Shown: positions 1-8,837 of the stretch, piece after piece
Layout of the letters: each line of letters begins with the position of its first letter
How positions within the stretch are numbered: position 1 is the first letter of the stretch
Assembly: GCF_002902945.1 (NCBI RefSeq)
Contig: NZ_CP026103.1
Span: 558,001 to 622,000, forward strand
DNA from: Paraburkholderia caribensis
GTDB lineage: Bacteria > Pseudomonadota > Gammaproteobacteria > Burkholderiales > Burkholderiaceae
Length of the DNA stretch: 64,000 nt
Direction: 5' to 3'
Notes under the pieces: generated by a model
Database searches by the model: none
The model's input: only the letters and a program-made list of their open reading frames with translations
Told to the model about the DNA's origin: nothing
Translations under genes and position numbers: made by a program

Positions 1-183
1 GTCGTCGGCAAGATCCAGTTCGCGCCCGCCCGGATGGTCGCGGTCGCCGTCGCCGATCCAGGCGTAGACGGTCCGCGCGCCGTCCCACCACGCGATCATG
101 CCGTCCGTCAATTCGGCAATGGTTCCGTCGGGCATCGCCCGTAGCAGCCGCGACAGCCGCGCGTCGAATTCGTCGAATCTCAT
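1..183 (-). CDS. hypothetical protein, 3' part cut off by the window edge
   Basis: An open frame runs from an ATG at 183 down to base 1 without a stop, giving 61 residues that start MRFDEFDARLSRLLRAMPDG. It lies 9 bases downstream of the stop of the small gene at 193-402, so the two are probably co-transcribed. I do not recognise the family. It is an acidic, soluble-looking sequence with several Trp and Asp residues and no signal peptide or membrane segment in the visible part. The C-terminus lies outside the window. Confidence 0.55.
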   Translation of the reverse strand, partial: MRFDEFDARLSRLLRAMPDGTIAELTDGMIAWWDGARTVYAWIGDGDRDHPGGRELDLADD

Positions 184-192
184 GCCCGGCCC

Positions 193-402
193 TCAGTGCA
201 CGACGCCGAAGAACGCAATCGCGCCCTCCGCTGGCGTCAGTCCAGCCTTGAAATATCCTTCGAGCCGGTCGGCCGTCGATTCGTCGAGCGTAAACGGCGG
301 GTGAACGAGTCCCACCTTGAACGCATGGTCGTACCAGTCGCTGATCCACGCGCGCAAATCGATCACGTACAGCGGCAGTGCGTTCGAAGCGTCGTCATAC
401 AT
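193..402 (-). CDS. small hypothetical protein (69 aa)
   Basis: The frame is open further upstream to 549, but the start at 402 is preferred because a purine-rich GGGGGGAGA element sits about 6 bases before it and the upstream part reads as non-coding. The product begins MYDDASNALPLYVIDLRAWI and ends in FFGVVH. It contains the phrases WISDWYDHAFKVG and FTLDESTADRLEGYFKAG, which look like a small globular helical protein. No family is recognised. It heads a likely two-gene transcript with the partial gene at 1-183. Confidence 0.6.
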   Translation of the reverse strand: MYDDASNALPLYVIDLRAWISDWYDHAFKVGLVHPPFTLDESTADRLEGYFKAGLTPAEGAIAFFGVVH

Positions 403-717
403 GTGCGTCTCCCCCCATGCCCGATGACCCAATGCTAGGGCCAATGCGATGCAGGACCAATCGGCGGCGGCGGATTGTGTATTCAGGAAATGCTGATTTG
501 CAGCGTCAGGATTTCCCTGGGAAGCGCAGCACGAATCGCTGGCGTACAAGGGTTTTTACGTATCGGCGGCGGCTTGCCGGCGCGCCCCGGCGTTAAGGAT
601 TTCCTGACGCGCGAATCAGGATGTCACACGCGGGTTTTGCAGCGCGTGCTGACTGTGACACAAATAGTGGTCGCGGATCATGTGAGCCATTGAAATGCAA
701 CGTCGAGCCGGTGCTTC
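403..717. other. non-coding stretch
   Basis: This 315-base stretch separates the minus-strand pair at the window start from the plus-strand gene at 718. The short open frames in it have no ribosome binding site and look like shadows of high-GC DNA. It presumably carries promoters for both directions, but I cannot point to a convincing -35/-10 pair. Confidence 0.4.
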
Positions 718-1047
718 ATGATCGCCTATCTGTCCGAGCGTGAGAACGTCGTAGAGCAGGTCAACTCGCTCTGTCTGCAATTGTTCGACACATGGTGCGA
801 ATCGCGCAGCGTGACGGCGCTTGCGTATCTGATGCACTGCTGGCCGTTGATCGAAAGCACGCCCGCCGCGCTGAGACGGCTGGGCGAAACGATGTGCGAT
901 TTGCGGCGTTATCACCCGGACCAGCTCGATGCACACGGTTTTCAGGTGCTGTGCGAAATGGCCGATCTGATCGACGAACTCGTCGGGCGGCCGGTGGGCA
1001 CGGTCAGACTGAGGGTGCCTGGCGAACTGCCGGAACCGGCGGGTTAG
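718..1047 (+). CDS. hypothetical protein (109 aa)
   Basis: The product begins MIAYLSERENVVEQVNSLCL and is rich in Leu, Glu and Arg, suggesting an all-helical soluble protein. No family is recognised. The first in-frame upstream stop is at 691-693 and 718 is the only usable start, although its ribosome binding site is weak. A tiny eight-codon frame from 695 ends with TGA overlapping this ATG, so translational coupling is possible. The gene is followed about 105 bases later by the sensor kinase operon but is probably separate from it. Confidence 0.6.
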   Translation: MIAYLSERENVVEQVNSLCLQLFDTWCESRSVTALAYLMHCWPLIESTPAALRRLGETMCDLRRYHPDQLDAHGFQVLCEMADLIDELVGRPVGTVRLRVPGELPEPAG

Positions 1048-1152
1048 CAGGACAGACGTTTCAGCCGCATGTCCGGTGGGCCGGCCGGTGGACCGCGCTT
1101 TGGCATCGAGTGCAGAATAAGACAACCAGAACGGCAGCACTCGAAGGGAGAT

Positions 1153-3309
1153 ATGGCTCTCGACAGGTTCGACGCAGGGTGGAGCGGACTCCGTTATGTG
1201 CGGCGCAGCGTAGTGCTGCGGCTGCTCGGGACGGTGCTCGCGTTCAGTTGCGCGATCACGCTGATCCTCACGGCCGTGCAGCTGTATCGCGACTATCAGC
1301 GCGGCGTCGAGCAGATCGAGAACCGCCTCGTCGATATCGACCGCAGCTATCGCGACAGTCTTGGCGAAGCGCTCTGGCGGCTCGACCAGCCGCAACTCCA
1401 GCTCGAACTCGAAGGCATGCTGCGTCTCGCCGATATCCGCGCGGCGGAAGTGCGCGAGTTGCCTTCCGTCAGCTCCGCGATGGTCGTGAGCGTGGGCCGG
1501 CGCATGCCCGGCATGACAGTCGCCCGCGAGTTCCCGATCGTGTACCGCGTGCAGGACAAGGTCGAGCAGATCGGCACGCTGTATGTCGAGGCGACACTCG
1601 CCAACCTCTATCACGATCTGACGCGCACGGCGCTCGTGATACTGGTGAGCCAGGGCGCGAATACGTTTCTCGTCGCGCTGTTCACGTTTTACATTCTGTG
1701 GCGGCTGCTCACGCGGCACCTCGCGGCGATCGCGCGCAGCGTCAGCGACTACGATTTCCACGAGCCGCCCTCGCCGTTCGTTCTGCAACGCAAGCCGCCG
1801 CGCGAGCCGGACGAGCTCGACCGCGTGGTGTCGGCGTTCAACGCAATGGCGATGCGGCTGCATCGCGCGTATCTCGACGAACGCGAAGCAACCGTCGAGC
1901 GCGAAGCACGGCACATGGCGGAAGCGGCCAATCGCGCGAAAGGCGAGTTCCTCGCGAACCTGAGCCACGAATTGCGCACGCCGCTCAACGGCATTCTCGG
2001 CTACGCGCAGATTCTCCGGCGCGACAGCACGCTCAGCCTGCGTCAGCGCGACGGCGTCGCCGTGATCCAGCAGAGCGGCGAGCACCTGCTGGCGCTGATC
2101 GACGAGACGCTCGATTTCGCGAAGGTCGAAGCGGGCAAGCTGCGCATCGAGATTTGCGACGTGCCGCTGGCGGGCCTCGTCGATACGATTCGCGAGATCA
2201 TCGGCGTGAAGGCCGAACAGCGCAAGCTCGCGTTCGAATGCACGGTTGCGGCCGATGCGCCGGGCGGCGTGCGAGCCGACGAGCATCGCTTGCGCCAGGT
2301 GCTGCTCAATCTGTTGTCGAACGCGGTGAAGTTCACCGATGAAGGCAGCGTGCGCCTGTTCATCGGGCGCGCGGAAAACGGCGCGGCCCGCTTCGAGGTG
2401 CACGACACGGGCATCGGCATCGCCGCCGAGTATCACGAGAAGATCTTCATGCCCTTCGAACAGGCAGGCGGCGCCGAACGCCGCGCGGGCGGCACGGGGC
2501 TTGGCCTCGCGATCAGCCGCCAGTTCGTGCGCGCGATGGGCGGCGAGGTGACGGTCGAGAGCGACGTCGGGCGTGGCAGCGTGTTCTGGTTCGAACTGCC
2601 GCCCGCGCTCGTGGAACCGCGCATTCTCCACGTGACGAGCGGCGCCGCGATCATCACAGGTTACGAAGGTCCGCGCCGCAAGGTGCTGGTGATCGACGAC
2701 GTGCAGATCAACCGCGCGGTCATCGTCGAGCTGCTGACGCGGATCGGCTTCGACACCGTGGAGTCCGCGAGCGGCGCCGATGGCATCGCGCTTGCGCAAA
2801 CGGAATCTCCCGATCTGATACTCACGGACATCGTGATGCCCGGCATCGACGGTCTGACTGTGACGCGCCGCTTCCGCGCGATGCCCGCGTTCGCGCGCAC
2901 GCCGATCATCGCGATCTCGGCGTCGCCGTTCGGCGTGGACGGCGCGAGGAGTCTGGAAGCGGGCGCGAACGCGTTCATCAGCAAGCCGCTCGATTTCGAC
3001 GTGCTGCTCGCGCGAATCGCGGCGCTGCTCGGTATCGACTGGATTCGCGAGGCTGTCCAGCCGCCCGCCGGGGCGCCGATGCCGGCGACCTTTCCCGTCA
3101 ACATTCCCGCCGACGCAATGAGCGAGCTGCATCAGCTTGCGCGCGACGGCAACATGAGCGGCATCGTGCAATGGGCCGAGCGGATGGCGGCGAGCGATCC
3201 GGCGCACGCCGCCTTTGCGGCACGGCTGCATCAACTGGCGCGTGCCTGGCAGTCGAAGGCGATCCTGCAACTGGTGGAGCGCTATCTCGAAGGGAACACG
3301 GCATCATGA
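1153..3309 (+). CDS. hybrid sensor histidine kinase with C-terminal receiver domain
   Basis: The 718-residue product is a membrane-bound hybrid kinase. The open frame begins at 1069, but ATG 1153 follows AAGGGAG and starts directly before the first membrane segment. Order of parts: membrane helix about 20-44, sensor region about 45-158, membrane helix about 160-185, HAMP-like linker, dimerisation domain with the H-box FLANLSHELRTPLNG (His272), a catalytic ATPase domain with the N-box LLSNAVKFTD and G-boxes, then a receiver domain from about 509 with LVIDD, phospho-acceptor Asp559 in LILTDIVMPG and the conserved Lys in SKPL. The stop overlaps the next start (ATGA), so the three signalling genes are translationally coupled. 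The stimulus is unknown. Confidence 0.9.
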   Translation: MALDRFDAGWSGLRYVRRSVVLRLLGTVLAFSCAITLILTAVQLYRDYQRGVEQIENRLVDIDRSYRDSLGEALWRLDQPQLQLELEGMLRLADIRAAEVRELPSVSSAMVVSVGRRMPGMTVAREFPIVYRVQDKVEQIGTLYVEATLANLYHDLTRTALVILVSQGANTFLVALFTFYILWRLLTRHLAAIARSVSDYDFHEPPSPFVLQRKPPREPDELDRVVSAFNAMAMRLHRAYLDEREATVEREARHMAEAANRAKGEFLANLSHELRTPLNGILGYAQILRRDSTLSLRQRDGVAVIQQSGEHLLALIDETLDFAKVEAGKLRIEICDVPLAGLVDTIREIIGVKAEQRKLAFECTVAADAPGGVRADEHRLRQVLLNLLSNAVKFTDEGSVRLFIGRAENGAARFEVHDTGIGIAAEYHEKIFMPFEQAGGAERRAGGTGLGLAISRQFVRAMGGEVTVESDVGRGSVFWFELPPALVEPRILHVTSGAAIITGYEGPRRKVLVIDDVQINRAVIVELLTRIGFDTVESASGADGIALAQTESPDLILTDIVMPGIDGLTVTRRFRAMPAFARTPIIAISASPFGVDGARSLEAGANAFISKPLDFDVLLARIAALLGIDWIREAVQPPAGAPMPATFPVNIPADAMSELHQLARDGNMSGIVQWAERMAASDPAHAAFAARLHQLARAWQSKAILQLVERYLEGNTAS

Positions 3310-4940
3310 GCCACGTCGCTGCGTCCGCCGTGCCGTCGGGCACGATCCTGATCGTCGACGATACGCCCGCCAATGTCGGCGTGGTCGTCGACAGTCTCGA
3401 GGCGCGCGGCATCCGCGTACTGGTTGCGCTCGACGGTATGGAGGCGCTCGAACGCGCGGCCTTCGCGCAGCCCGATCTGATTCTGCTCGACGTGAAGATG
3501 CCCGGCATCGACGGCTTCGAAACCTGCCGGCGGCTCAAGCGTGACGAACGCACGCGCGATATCGCCGTGATCTTCATGACCTCGCTGACGGGCCATGAAG
3601 ACCGCGTCGAAGGGTTTTCCTCGGGCGGTGTCGATTACGTGACCAAGCCGCTGCGCGTCGACGAGATGCTCGCGCGCGTCGGCGTGCATCTCGAACTGCG
3701 CGCGATGCACAAGCAACTCGTTGCGCAGAACCGGCAACTGCTGGATGAAGTCGCGGTGCGCAAGGAGACGGAAGCGGCGCTCGAACAGGTACGCGACGAT
3801 CTCGAACGGCGCGTCGCGTTGCGCACCGAAGAACTGGCGCGCGCCAATGCCAACCTGCAGGCGCAGATCGACGAACGCCGCCGCGCGGAGGCGCGCCTGC
3901 AGGCGAGCGAAGCGCGCTTTCGTGCGATCGTCGAAACGAGTCCGGTGCCGCTGTGCATCACGTCGATGCCGGATGGACGCATCCTGTACACGAACGCGCC
4001 GATGCGCGCGCTGTTCGGCATGGGCGAGCGCACCGCCTTGAATGTCGCCAACATCGCCGACTTCTACGCGGACCCGGCGGCGCGCGAGCGGCTGATCGGG
4101 CATCTGCGAACGGAGGGCAGCCTGCGCGATACCGAGGTCCGGTTCCGCCGCCCGGACGGCACGCAGTTCTGGGCGATGGTGACCGCGCGCGTCGCGACCT
4201 ACGACGACTCGCCCGCCATCTATGTCGGGCTGAACGACATTACCGGGCGCAAGCAGATGGAGCAGGAACTGGTCGAATCGCGCGAGCAGCAACGCGAGCT
4301 TTCCGCCTACATGGAGGCGATCCGCGAAGAGGAGCGAAAGCGCATCGCGATGGAGATTCACGACGAACTCGGCCAGTTGCTGACCGCACTGAAGATGGAC
4401 GTGTCGCTGCTGAAAATGCGCCTCGCGTACGACCCGGAAGCGCTGAAAAAAGCCGACGACATGCGCGAGCTGGTCGAAGGCACGATCTGGATGGTGCGCA
4501 ATGTCGCGAGCCACTTGCGGCCCGCCGCGCTCAACTTCGGGATCGTGTCGGCGCTCGAATGGCTCGTCGACGAATTCAACCGGCGCAACGCGATTCCCTG
4601 CGAACTGCGCATCGAAGGCGGCGAACCCGCGCTGTCGGACGCACACGCGACGGCCGTGTTCCGCATCGTGCAGGCGTCGCTGACTAACGTGGCGCGTCAT
4701 GCGAACGCGACGCGTGTCGACGTGTCGCTGATTTCAACAGCGGACAGGCTCGAACTGCAGGTGCGCGACAACGGCTGCGGCTTCGACCTGCAGGCGGCGC
4801 ACCGCGACTATTCGTATGGCCTGCTCGGCATGAACGAGCGCGCGCGGCTGATCGGCGCAACGCTGTCGATCGACAGCGCGCAGGGCACCGGCACGACAGT
4901 TTCGATTCACATTCCGCTCGATGGCGGACTCAAACCATGA
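3306..4940 (+). CDS. receiver-PAS-HisKA_3 sensor histidine kinase (NarX/DegS type)
   Basis: This 544-residue cytoplasmic protein starts at ATG 3306, overlapping the previous stop. It has an N-terminal receiver domain (LIVDDTPANVG, acceptor Asp in LILLDVKMPG, Lys in VTKPL), a coiled coil around 145-205, a PAS domain around 210-320 ending in DITGRKQ, and a HisKA_3 dimerisation domain with His352 in IAMEIHDELGQLL. A C-terminal ATPase domain follows with VRDNGCGF and GLLGMNERA. HisKA_3 kinases usually phosphorylate LuxR-type response regulators, and exactly such a gene overlaps the 3' end. Having its own receiver suggests it can be phosphorylated by the upstream hybrid kinase, giving a multi-step relay. 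Confidence 0.9.
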   Translation: MSHVAASAVPSGTILIVDDTPANVGVVVDSLEARGIRVLVALDGMEALERAAFAQPDLILLDVKMPGIDGFETCRRLKRDERTRDIAVIFMTSLTGHEDRVEGFSSGGVDYVTKPLRVDEMLARVGVHLELRAMHKQLVAQNRQLLDEVAVRKETEAALEQVRDDLERRVALRTEELARANANLQAQIDERRRAEARLQASEARFRAIVETSPVPLCITSMPDGRILYTNAPMRALFGMGERTALNVANIADFYADPAARERLIGHLRTEGSLRDTEVRFRRPDGTQFWAMVTARVATYDDSPAIYVGLNDITGRKQMEQELVESREQQRELSAYMEAIREEERKRIAMEIHDELGQLLTALKMDVSLLKMRLAYDPEALKKADDMRELVEGTIWMVRNVASHLRPAALNFGIVSALEWLVDEFNRRNAIPCELRIEGGEPALSDAHATAVFRIVQASLTNVARHANATRVDVSLISTADRLELQVRDNGCGFDLQAAHRDYSYGLLGMNERARLIGATLSIDSAQGTGTTVSIHIPLDGGLKP

Positions 4941-5569
4941 TCAGGATACTCATTGCAGACGATCACGCGATCGTGCGCGGCGGACTCAGGCAGATCATCG
5001 CGACCACGAGCGACATGATCGTCGCGGCGGAAGCAGCGCACGGCGCGGAAGTCGTCGACAAGTTGCGCAGTTGCGGCGTCGATCTGCTGTTGCTCGACAT
5101 GACGATGCCGGGCATCAGCGGTGTCGATCTGATTCGACGCGTGCGTGCCGAGCAGCCTGCATTGCCCGTGCTGGTGCTGAGCATTCACGACGAAGCGCAG
5201 GTCGCATCGCGCGCGCTTCGCGCTGGTGCGACGGGCTATCTGACGAAAGACAGCGATCCCGATGTCCTGCTCGCGGCGATCCGCAAGCTCGCGGACGGCG
5301 GACGCTTCATCGACCCGAAGCTCGTGGACGCGATGGTGTTCGAAACGCATCGCGGCGATATGCCGCCTCATGAAGTGCTGTCCGACCGTGAATTTCAGGT
5401 GCTGCAGATGCTGGCGGCGGGCAAGAGCATCAACGAAATCGCCGACACCTGCGCGCTCAGCGCCAAGACGATCAGTACCCACAAGATGCGGCTGATGCAG
5501 AAACTCGGGCTCGCCAACAACGCCGAGGTGATCCGTTACGCGATCCGTCACGGGCTGATCGTCGAATAG
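4937..5569 (+). CDS. NarL/FixJ-family response regulator with LuxR HTH
   Basis: The 210-residue product has an N-terminal receiver domain (LIADDHAIVRGGL, acceptor Asp54 in LLLLDMTMPG, Lys in LTKDS) and a C-terminal LuxR-type helix-turn-helix (LSDREFQVLQMLAAGKSINEIA followed by LSAKTISTHKMRLMQKL). ATG 4937 overlaps the stop of the kinase gene by four bases. It is the probable DNA-binding output of the two kinases upstream. Target promoters cannot be read from this sequence. The family assignment is secure; the pairing with these kinases is inferred from gene order and from the HisKA_3 type of its neighbour. Confidence 0.92.
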   Translation: MIRILIADDHAIVRGGLRQIIATTSDMIVAAEAAHGAEVVDKLRSCGVDLLLLDMTMPGISGVDLIRRVRAEQPALPVLVLSIHDEAQVASRALRAGATGYLTKDSDPDVLLAAIRKLADGGRFIDPKLVDAMVFETHRGDMPPHEVLSDREFQVLQMLAAGKSINEIADTCALSAKTISTHKMRLMQKLGLANNAEVIRYAIRHGLIVE

Positions 5570-5742
5570 CGCCAGAAACAGCTTGCACATGCCCGAAGCG
5601 ATTGAAGGCTTCGAGTAAATATTGCGTTTGCAATATGTCAGCGGGTTTGTCCGAATGTCGATGCCGCCATGCTCCGTGACACGATCTGAGCAGGGCTCGA
5701 TATCGCGCGATCCGCACGTTCCCGTATTCGTCACTCGTACTT

Positions 5743-6618
5743 ATGCATCGCAGGCGTTTCCTTTTCGCCGCGGCCAGTGCTGCGGGCGCCTCGCTCGCTG
5801 CACTGGCCGCACCGGGCGAGCACTTCGAAATCATCTATCCACAGATCCGGCCGGGCAGGGACGTGCATGCCGCATTCGCGCTCGCCACGCTCGATCTCGC
5901 GATGAAAGCGGCCAACGCGTCCTATTCGACACGGCAGGTCGAAATCGTGATGGAGCGCGGCCGTGCGCTCGCCGAACTCGCGAGCGGCACGACCATCAAT
6001 CTGCACTGGACCAGCATGGACGCGCAGGCCGAGCGCGGCCTGAACGTCGTGCATATTCCGATTCATCGCGGCTTGATCGGGTACCGGGTGTTTCTGATCC
6101 GGCAGGACAGGCAGCCCGATTTCGACCGGATCGAAACGCTCGACGATCTGCGTTCGATGACGGGTGTTCAAGGGCTTGGCTGGATCGATACCGAGATCAT
6201 GCGCAACGCAGGTCTCGCCGTGCAGACGACATCGAGTTACGAAACGATCTTCAAGATGGTCGAAGGCCGGCGCGTCGACTATTTTCCGCGCGGCGTGATC
6301 GAAGCGTATCCGGAGATCGAGTCGCGCAAGGAGACCGAGTCGAGCCTCGCTGTCGAGAACCGTTTGCTGCTCGCGTATCGCTCGGATTTTCTGTTCTATG
6401 TGTCGCCCAATCAGGAGCGGCTCGCGGCGACGATCGCACGAGGCTTCGCGGCGGCCTGGCGCGATGGCTCGTATCTGAAGTTATTCAACACACATCCGTA
6501 TATCCAGAACGCGTTAAAGCGAACCAATCTGGCGAGTCGAAAAATCATTCGTCTGGATAATCCTTTTCTATCCGACGAAGATCGGGCCATTCCTGAGATG
6601 TATTGGATGCATCTATAA
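5743..6618 (+). CDS. exported periplasmic substrate-binding-like protein
   Basis: The 291-residue product starts MHRRRFLFAAASAAGASLAA, a signal sequence with a twin-arginine-like RRRFL motif. The mature part has the alternating pattern of a type 2 periplasmic binding protein (ETLDDLRSMTGVQGLGWID, MVEGRRVDYFPRG). No permease or ATPase gene is near, and it follows the kinase/regulator operon by 173 bases. It may therefore serve as a ligand-sensing or accessory component rather than a transport protein; that is inference. No clear ribosome binding site precedes ATG 5743. The extreme C-terminus is less GC-rich than the rest. Confidence 0.7.
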   Translation: MHRRRFLFAAASAAGASLAALAAPGEHFEIIYPQIRPGRDVHAAFALATLDLAMKAANASYSTRQVEIVMERGRALAELASGTTINLHWTSMDAQAERGLNVVHIPIHRGLIGYRVFLIRQDRQPDFDRIETLDDLRSMTGVQGLGWIDTEIMRNAGLAVQTTSSYETIFKMVEGRRVDYFPRGVIEAYPEIESRKETESSLAVENRLLLAYRSDFLFYVSPNQERLAATIARGFAAAWRDGSYLKLFNTHPYIQNALKRTNLASRKIIRLDNPFLSDEDRAIPEMYWMHL

Positions 6619-6748
6619 CGTGCCGCTGAAACGTAATCAGCCATGTTTTGTATCAACATGTGGGAAATGGGCCCTAAAACCTAGGGTAACTACCTACAAA
6701 AGACCATTTATTAATTGTCAAATGATGTGTTTAGAATGACGCTTCAAA

Positions 6749-6763
6749 TTGTGCTTCGCACAA
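6749..6763. promoter_or_regulatory. small hairpin in the phasin gene leader
   Basis: TTGTGC-TTC-GCACAA forms a 6-bp stem with a 3-base loop about 100 bases upstream of the phasin-like gene, inside an AT-rich leader (6619-6865). It could be a leader structure or operator half-sites. No function is proven. Confidence 0.3.
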
Positions 6764-6865
6764 ACAAGCGTTAATTGCGAACACACATGCTATTCGCATG
6801 AAACAGCGCGGCCCCGCTGTGCATGTGGCATTAATCTAATTAGTAAGACTAACGGAGTCGCGTCA

Positions 6866-7393
6866 ATGAACACACGGAATTCCGTAGGTGTCATTTCGGC
6901 GTGGGAGCCGGGCATCTCCGCTCTCCACGCATGGGCCAATCCCTTCGTTCGCGAAGTGCAATCCATCGTCGCGCTGAATCTGCAGACGATTAGCCAACTG
7001 AATGGCGAAGCGCTGAAAACCATGAGCATGGTCAGCAACGCTCGCACGCCGGACGCATGGGCCGCTATCCATCGGAGTGCGGTCAATAGCGGCGTGTCGC
7101 TATTCGCGGAGTACGGCCATGAATTGGGCCGTATCGTTTCGCGGCTCAATGTGGCGCTTCAGGAAGTCGGACAAACACAAGCGAAAAAGAACGACATCCA
7201 GTTGCGCTGCGCCGTCGATGCATTCCAGAGCCGCACGCAAGCGGCTGCATCTGCCATGACGTCGGCTGTCGCGACGGCGCTTTCCACTGCGCCAACGCCC
7301 GAAGCGCTCGCGCAACAGCAAACTAATGAGGCGATCGCGCGCGCTGCGCGAACCGAGGCGGATACGCGTCCCCACAAAGCGGTTGTCGATTAA
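6866..7393 (+). CDS. phasin-family protein (polyhydroxyalkanoate granule surface)
   Basis: The 175-residue product starts at ATG 6866 after a GGAG element at 6854-6857; the open frame begins earlier at 6749 but that part reads as leader. It is a helical, amphipathic, Ala/Gln-rich protein without signal peptide (NPFVREVQSIVALNLQTISQ, SVSLFAEYGHELGRIVSRL-like region, then an Ala/Thr-rich tail). This fits the phasin fold, whose members coat PHB granules. The acetoacetyl-CoA reductase gene lies 190 bases downstream on the same strand, which supports the assignment. No PHA synthase gene is in the window. Confidence 0.7.
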   Translation: MNTRNSVGVISAWEPGISALHAWANPFVREVQSIVALNLQTISQLNGEALKTMSMVSNARTPDAWAAIHRSAVNSGVSLFAEYGHELGRIVSRLNVALQEVGQTQAKKNDIQLRCAVDAFQSRTQAAASAMTSAVATALSTAPTPEALAQQQTNEAIARAARTEADTRPHKAVVD

Positions 7394-7582
7394 TCACCAA
7401 AGCACAGGCACACGCCGAACCATCTACCGACACGCGACGTCGCAGTGACTCGCGAAACGCGCGCGCCGCAGTGAGCGGCGGCATAAAAGGATCAGTCGGG
7501 GAGACCAGTTAACGGCTGTATCTGCGAACCAGCCGGTTGACGATCGGGAAGTTTCGCAATGAACGACTGACAGGTGCAAAGG

Positions 7583-8329
7583 ATGACTAATCGAATTGCT
7601 GTGGTAACGGGCGGTATGGGTGGTCTGGGCGAGGCTATCAGTGTCCGTTTGCACGATGCCGGCTATCGCGTGGTCGTGACGTGCTCGCCCGGCAACACGT
7701 GCTCGGACGAATGGCTCGCCGCGATGGAAGCCTCGGGGCGCGCGTTCTACGCGTATTCCGTCGACGTCGCCGATTACGACTCGTGTTACGCCTGCGTGGC
7801 GAAGATCACGGCGGAGATCGGTCCTGTCGACATCCTCGTGAACAATGCGGGCATCACGCGCGACATGACGCTGCGCAAGCTCGACAAGGTTAACTGGGAC
7901 GCCGTGATGCGCACGAATCTCGATTCCGTCTTCAACATGACGAAGCCGGTGTGCGAAATGATGATGGAGCGCGGCTGGGGACGGGTGATCAATATCTCGT
8001 CGGTGAATGGCTCGAAGGGCTCGGTTGGGCAGACCAACTATGCGGCGGCGAAGGCGGGCATGCACGGCTTCACGAAGGCGCTCGCGCTCGAAGTGGCGCG
8101 CAAGGGCGTGACCGTCAACACGATTTCGCCCGGCTATCTCGCCACGAAGATGGTCACGGCGATTCCGCAGGAAATCCTCGACACGAAGATCCTGCCGCAG
8201 ATTCCCGCCGGCCGCCTGGGCAAGCCGGAAGAAGTGGCCGCGCTCGTCGCGTTCCTGTGTTCGGAAGACGCGGGTTTCATTACGGGTGCCAACCTGGCCG
8301 TGAACGGCGGCCAGCATATGAACTGATTC
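7583..8329 (+). CDS. phaB: acetoacetyl-CoA reductase PhaB (NADPH-dependent SDR)
   Basis: PhaB reduces acetoacetyl-CoA to (R)-3-hydroxybutyryl-CoA in polyhydroxybutyrate synthesis. The product is a classical short-chain dehydrogenase of about 247 residues, with TGGMGGLG as nucleotide-binding motif, NNAGITRD, the active-site Ser in NISSVNG, YAAAKAG with the catalytic Tyr and Lys, and NTISPGYLATKM. The C-terminal NGGQHMN matches the NGGLHM ending of known PhaB proteins. ATG 7583 is preferred by family alignment; a GTG at 7574 is in frame and possible. It follows a phasin-like gene. Confidence 0.9.
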
Positions 8330-8618
8330 TGTATCGACAGGAACAGGGTCCACGCAAGTCCGAAGAAAGCGGAAAGGGCCCGATAAGGAAGAAGTGGTGG
8401 AGACAAAACAACAGCTTTATCAATGCCGGTGCACGAACCAGATCGTCGTCGTGAACCGGACTTTCGGGCCGCGTACGCCTGCGGATCGCGATGCCGGTCG
8501 ATACCGCGAACTGGTTTTCGAGCAATGCATGAGTGCAGGCAATTGTCCGAAGGCGGGGCAATGCCCGCTCTGAAAACACGGGGCGATGTTGCTGGCGTAG
8601 TTGTTACAGGGGATGGCA

Positions 8619-8837
8619 ATGAACGAAACATGGATTGTGACTGCGCTTGGGGGATCCGTGCTGTTGATTGCGTTGCTGTCGGTGGTGCAGCACTACCGTC
8701 GCGAGCGCTCGCGCGCGGAATTGCTGAAGAATCTCGATCACCATAGCTGGTGCCGCTTCTCGCGCGTGCGGCGCTGATGTCGGGCAACTGCCGCGCGGTG
8801 CATCGCGCGGCTTTTCCGCTCACGCTTCCGCCATGCT
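8619..8837 (+). CDS. possible small single-pass membrane protein
   Basis: ATG 8619 follows a GGGGATGG element. The first 25 residues (MNETWIVTALGGSVLLIALL then SVVQH) form one clear membrane helix, followed by a basic cytoplasmic-type stretch (YRRERSRAELLKNLDHHSW). The frame stays open to TGA 8837, overlapping the 3' end of the LysR gene on the other strand and running through a terminator-like hairpin at 8788-8813. The helix and the ribosome binding site support it; the conflict with the hairpin argues against it. Confidence 0.35.
8788..8813 (+). terminator. rho-independent terminator-like hairpin
   Basis: GCCGCGCG at 8788-8795 pairs perfectly with CGCGCGGC at 8802-8809 around a 6-base loop and is followed by TTTT at 8810-8813. 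The orientation fits termination of plus-strand transcription coming from the phaB side, just before the convergent LysR gene. Confidence 0.55.

Noticed and set aside
616..3270. Very long minus-strand open frame opposite the hybrid kinase
   Set aside because: It is the mirror of a real high-GC gene; its Arg/Ala/His-rich product has no domain signs, and the plus strand has clear kinase motifs.
3282..4700. Long minus-strand open frame opposite the second kinase
   Set aside because: Same cause: a shadow frame in GC-rich DNA with Arg/His-rich composition.
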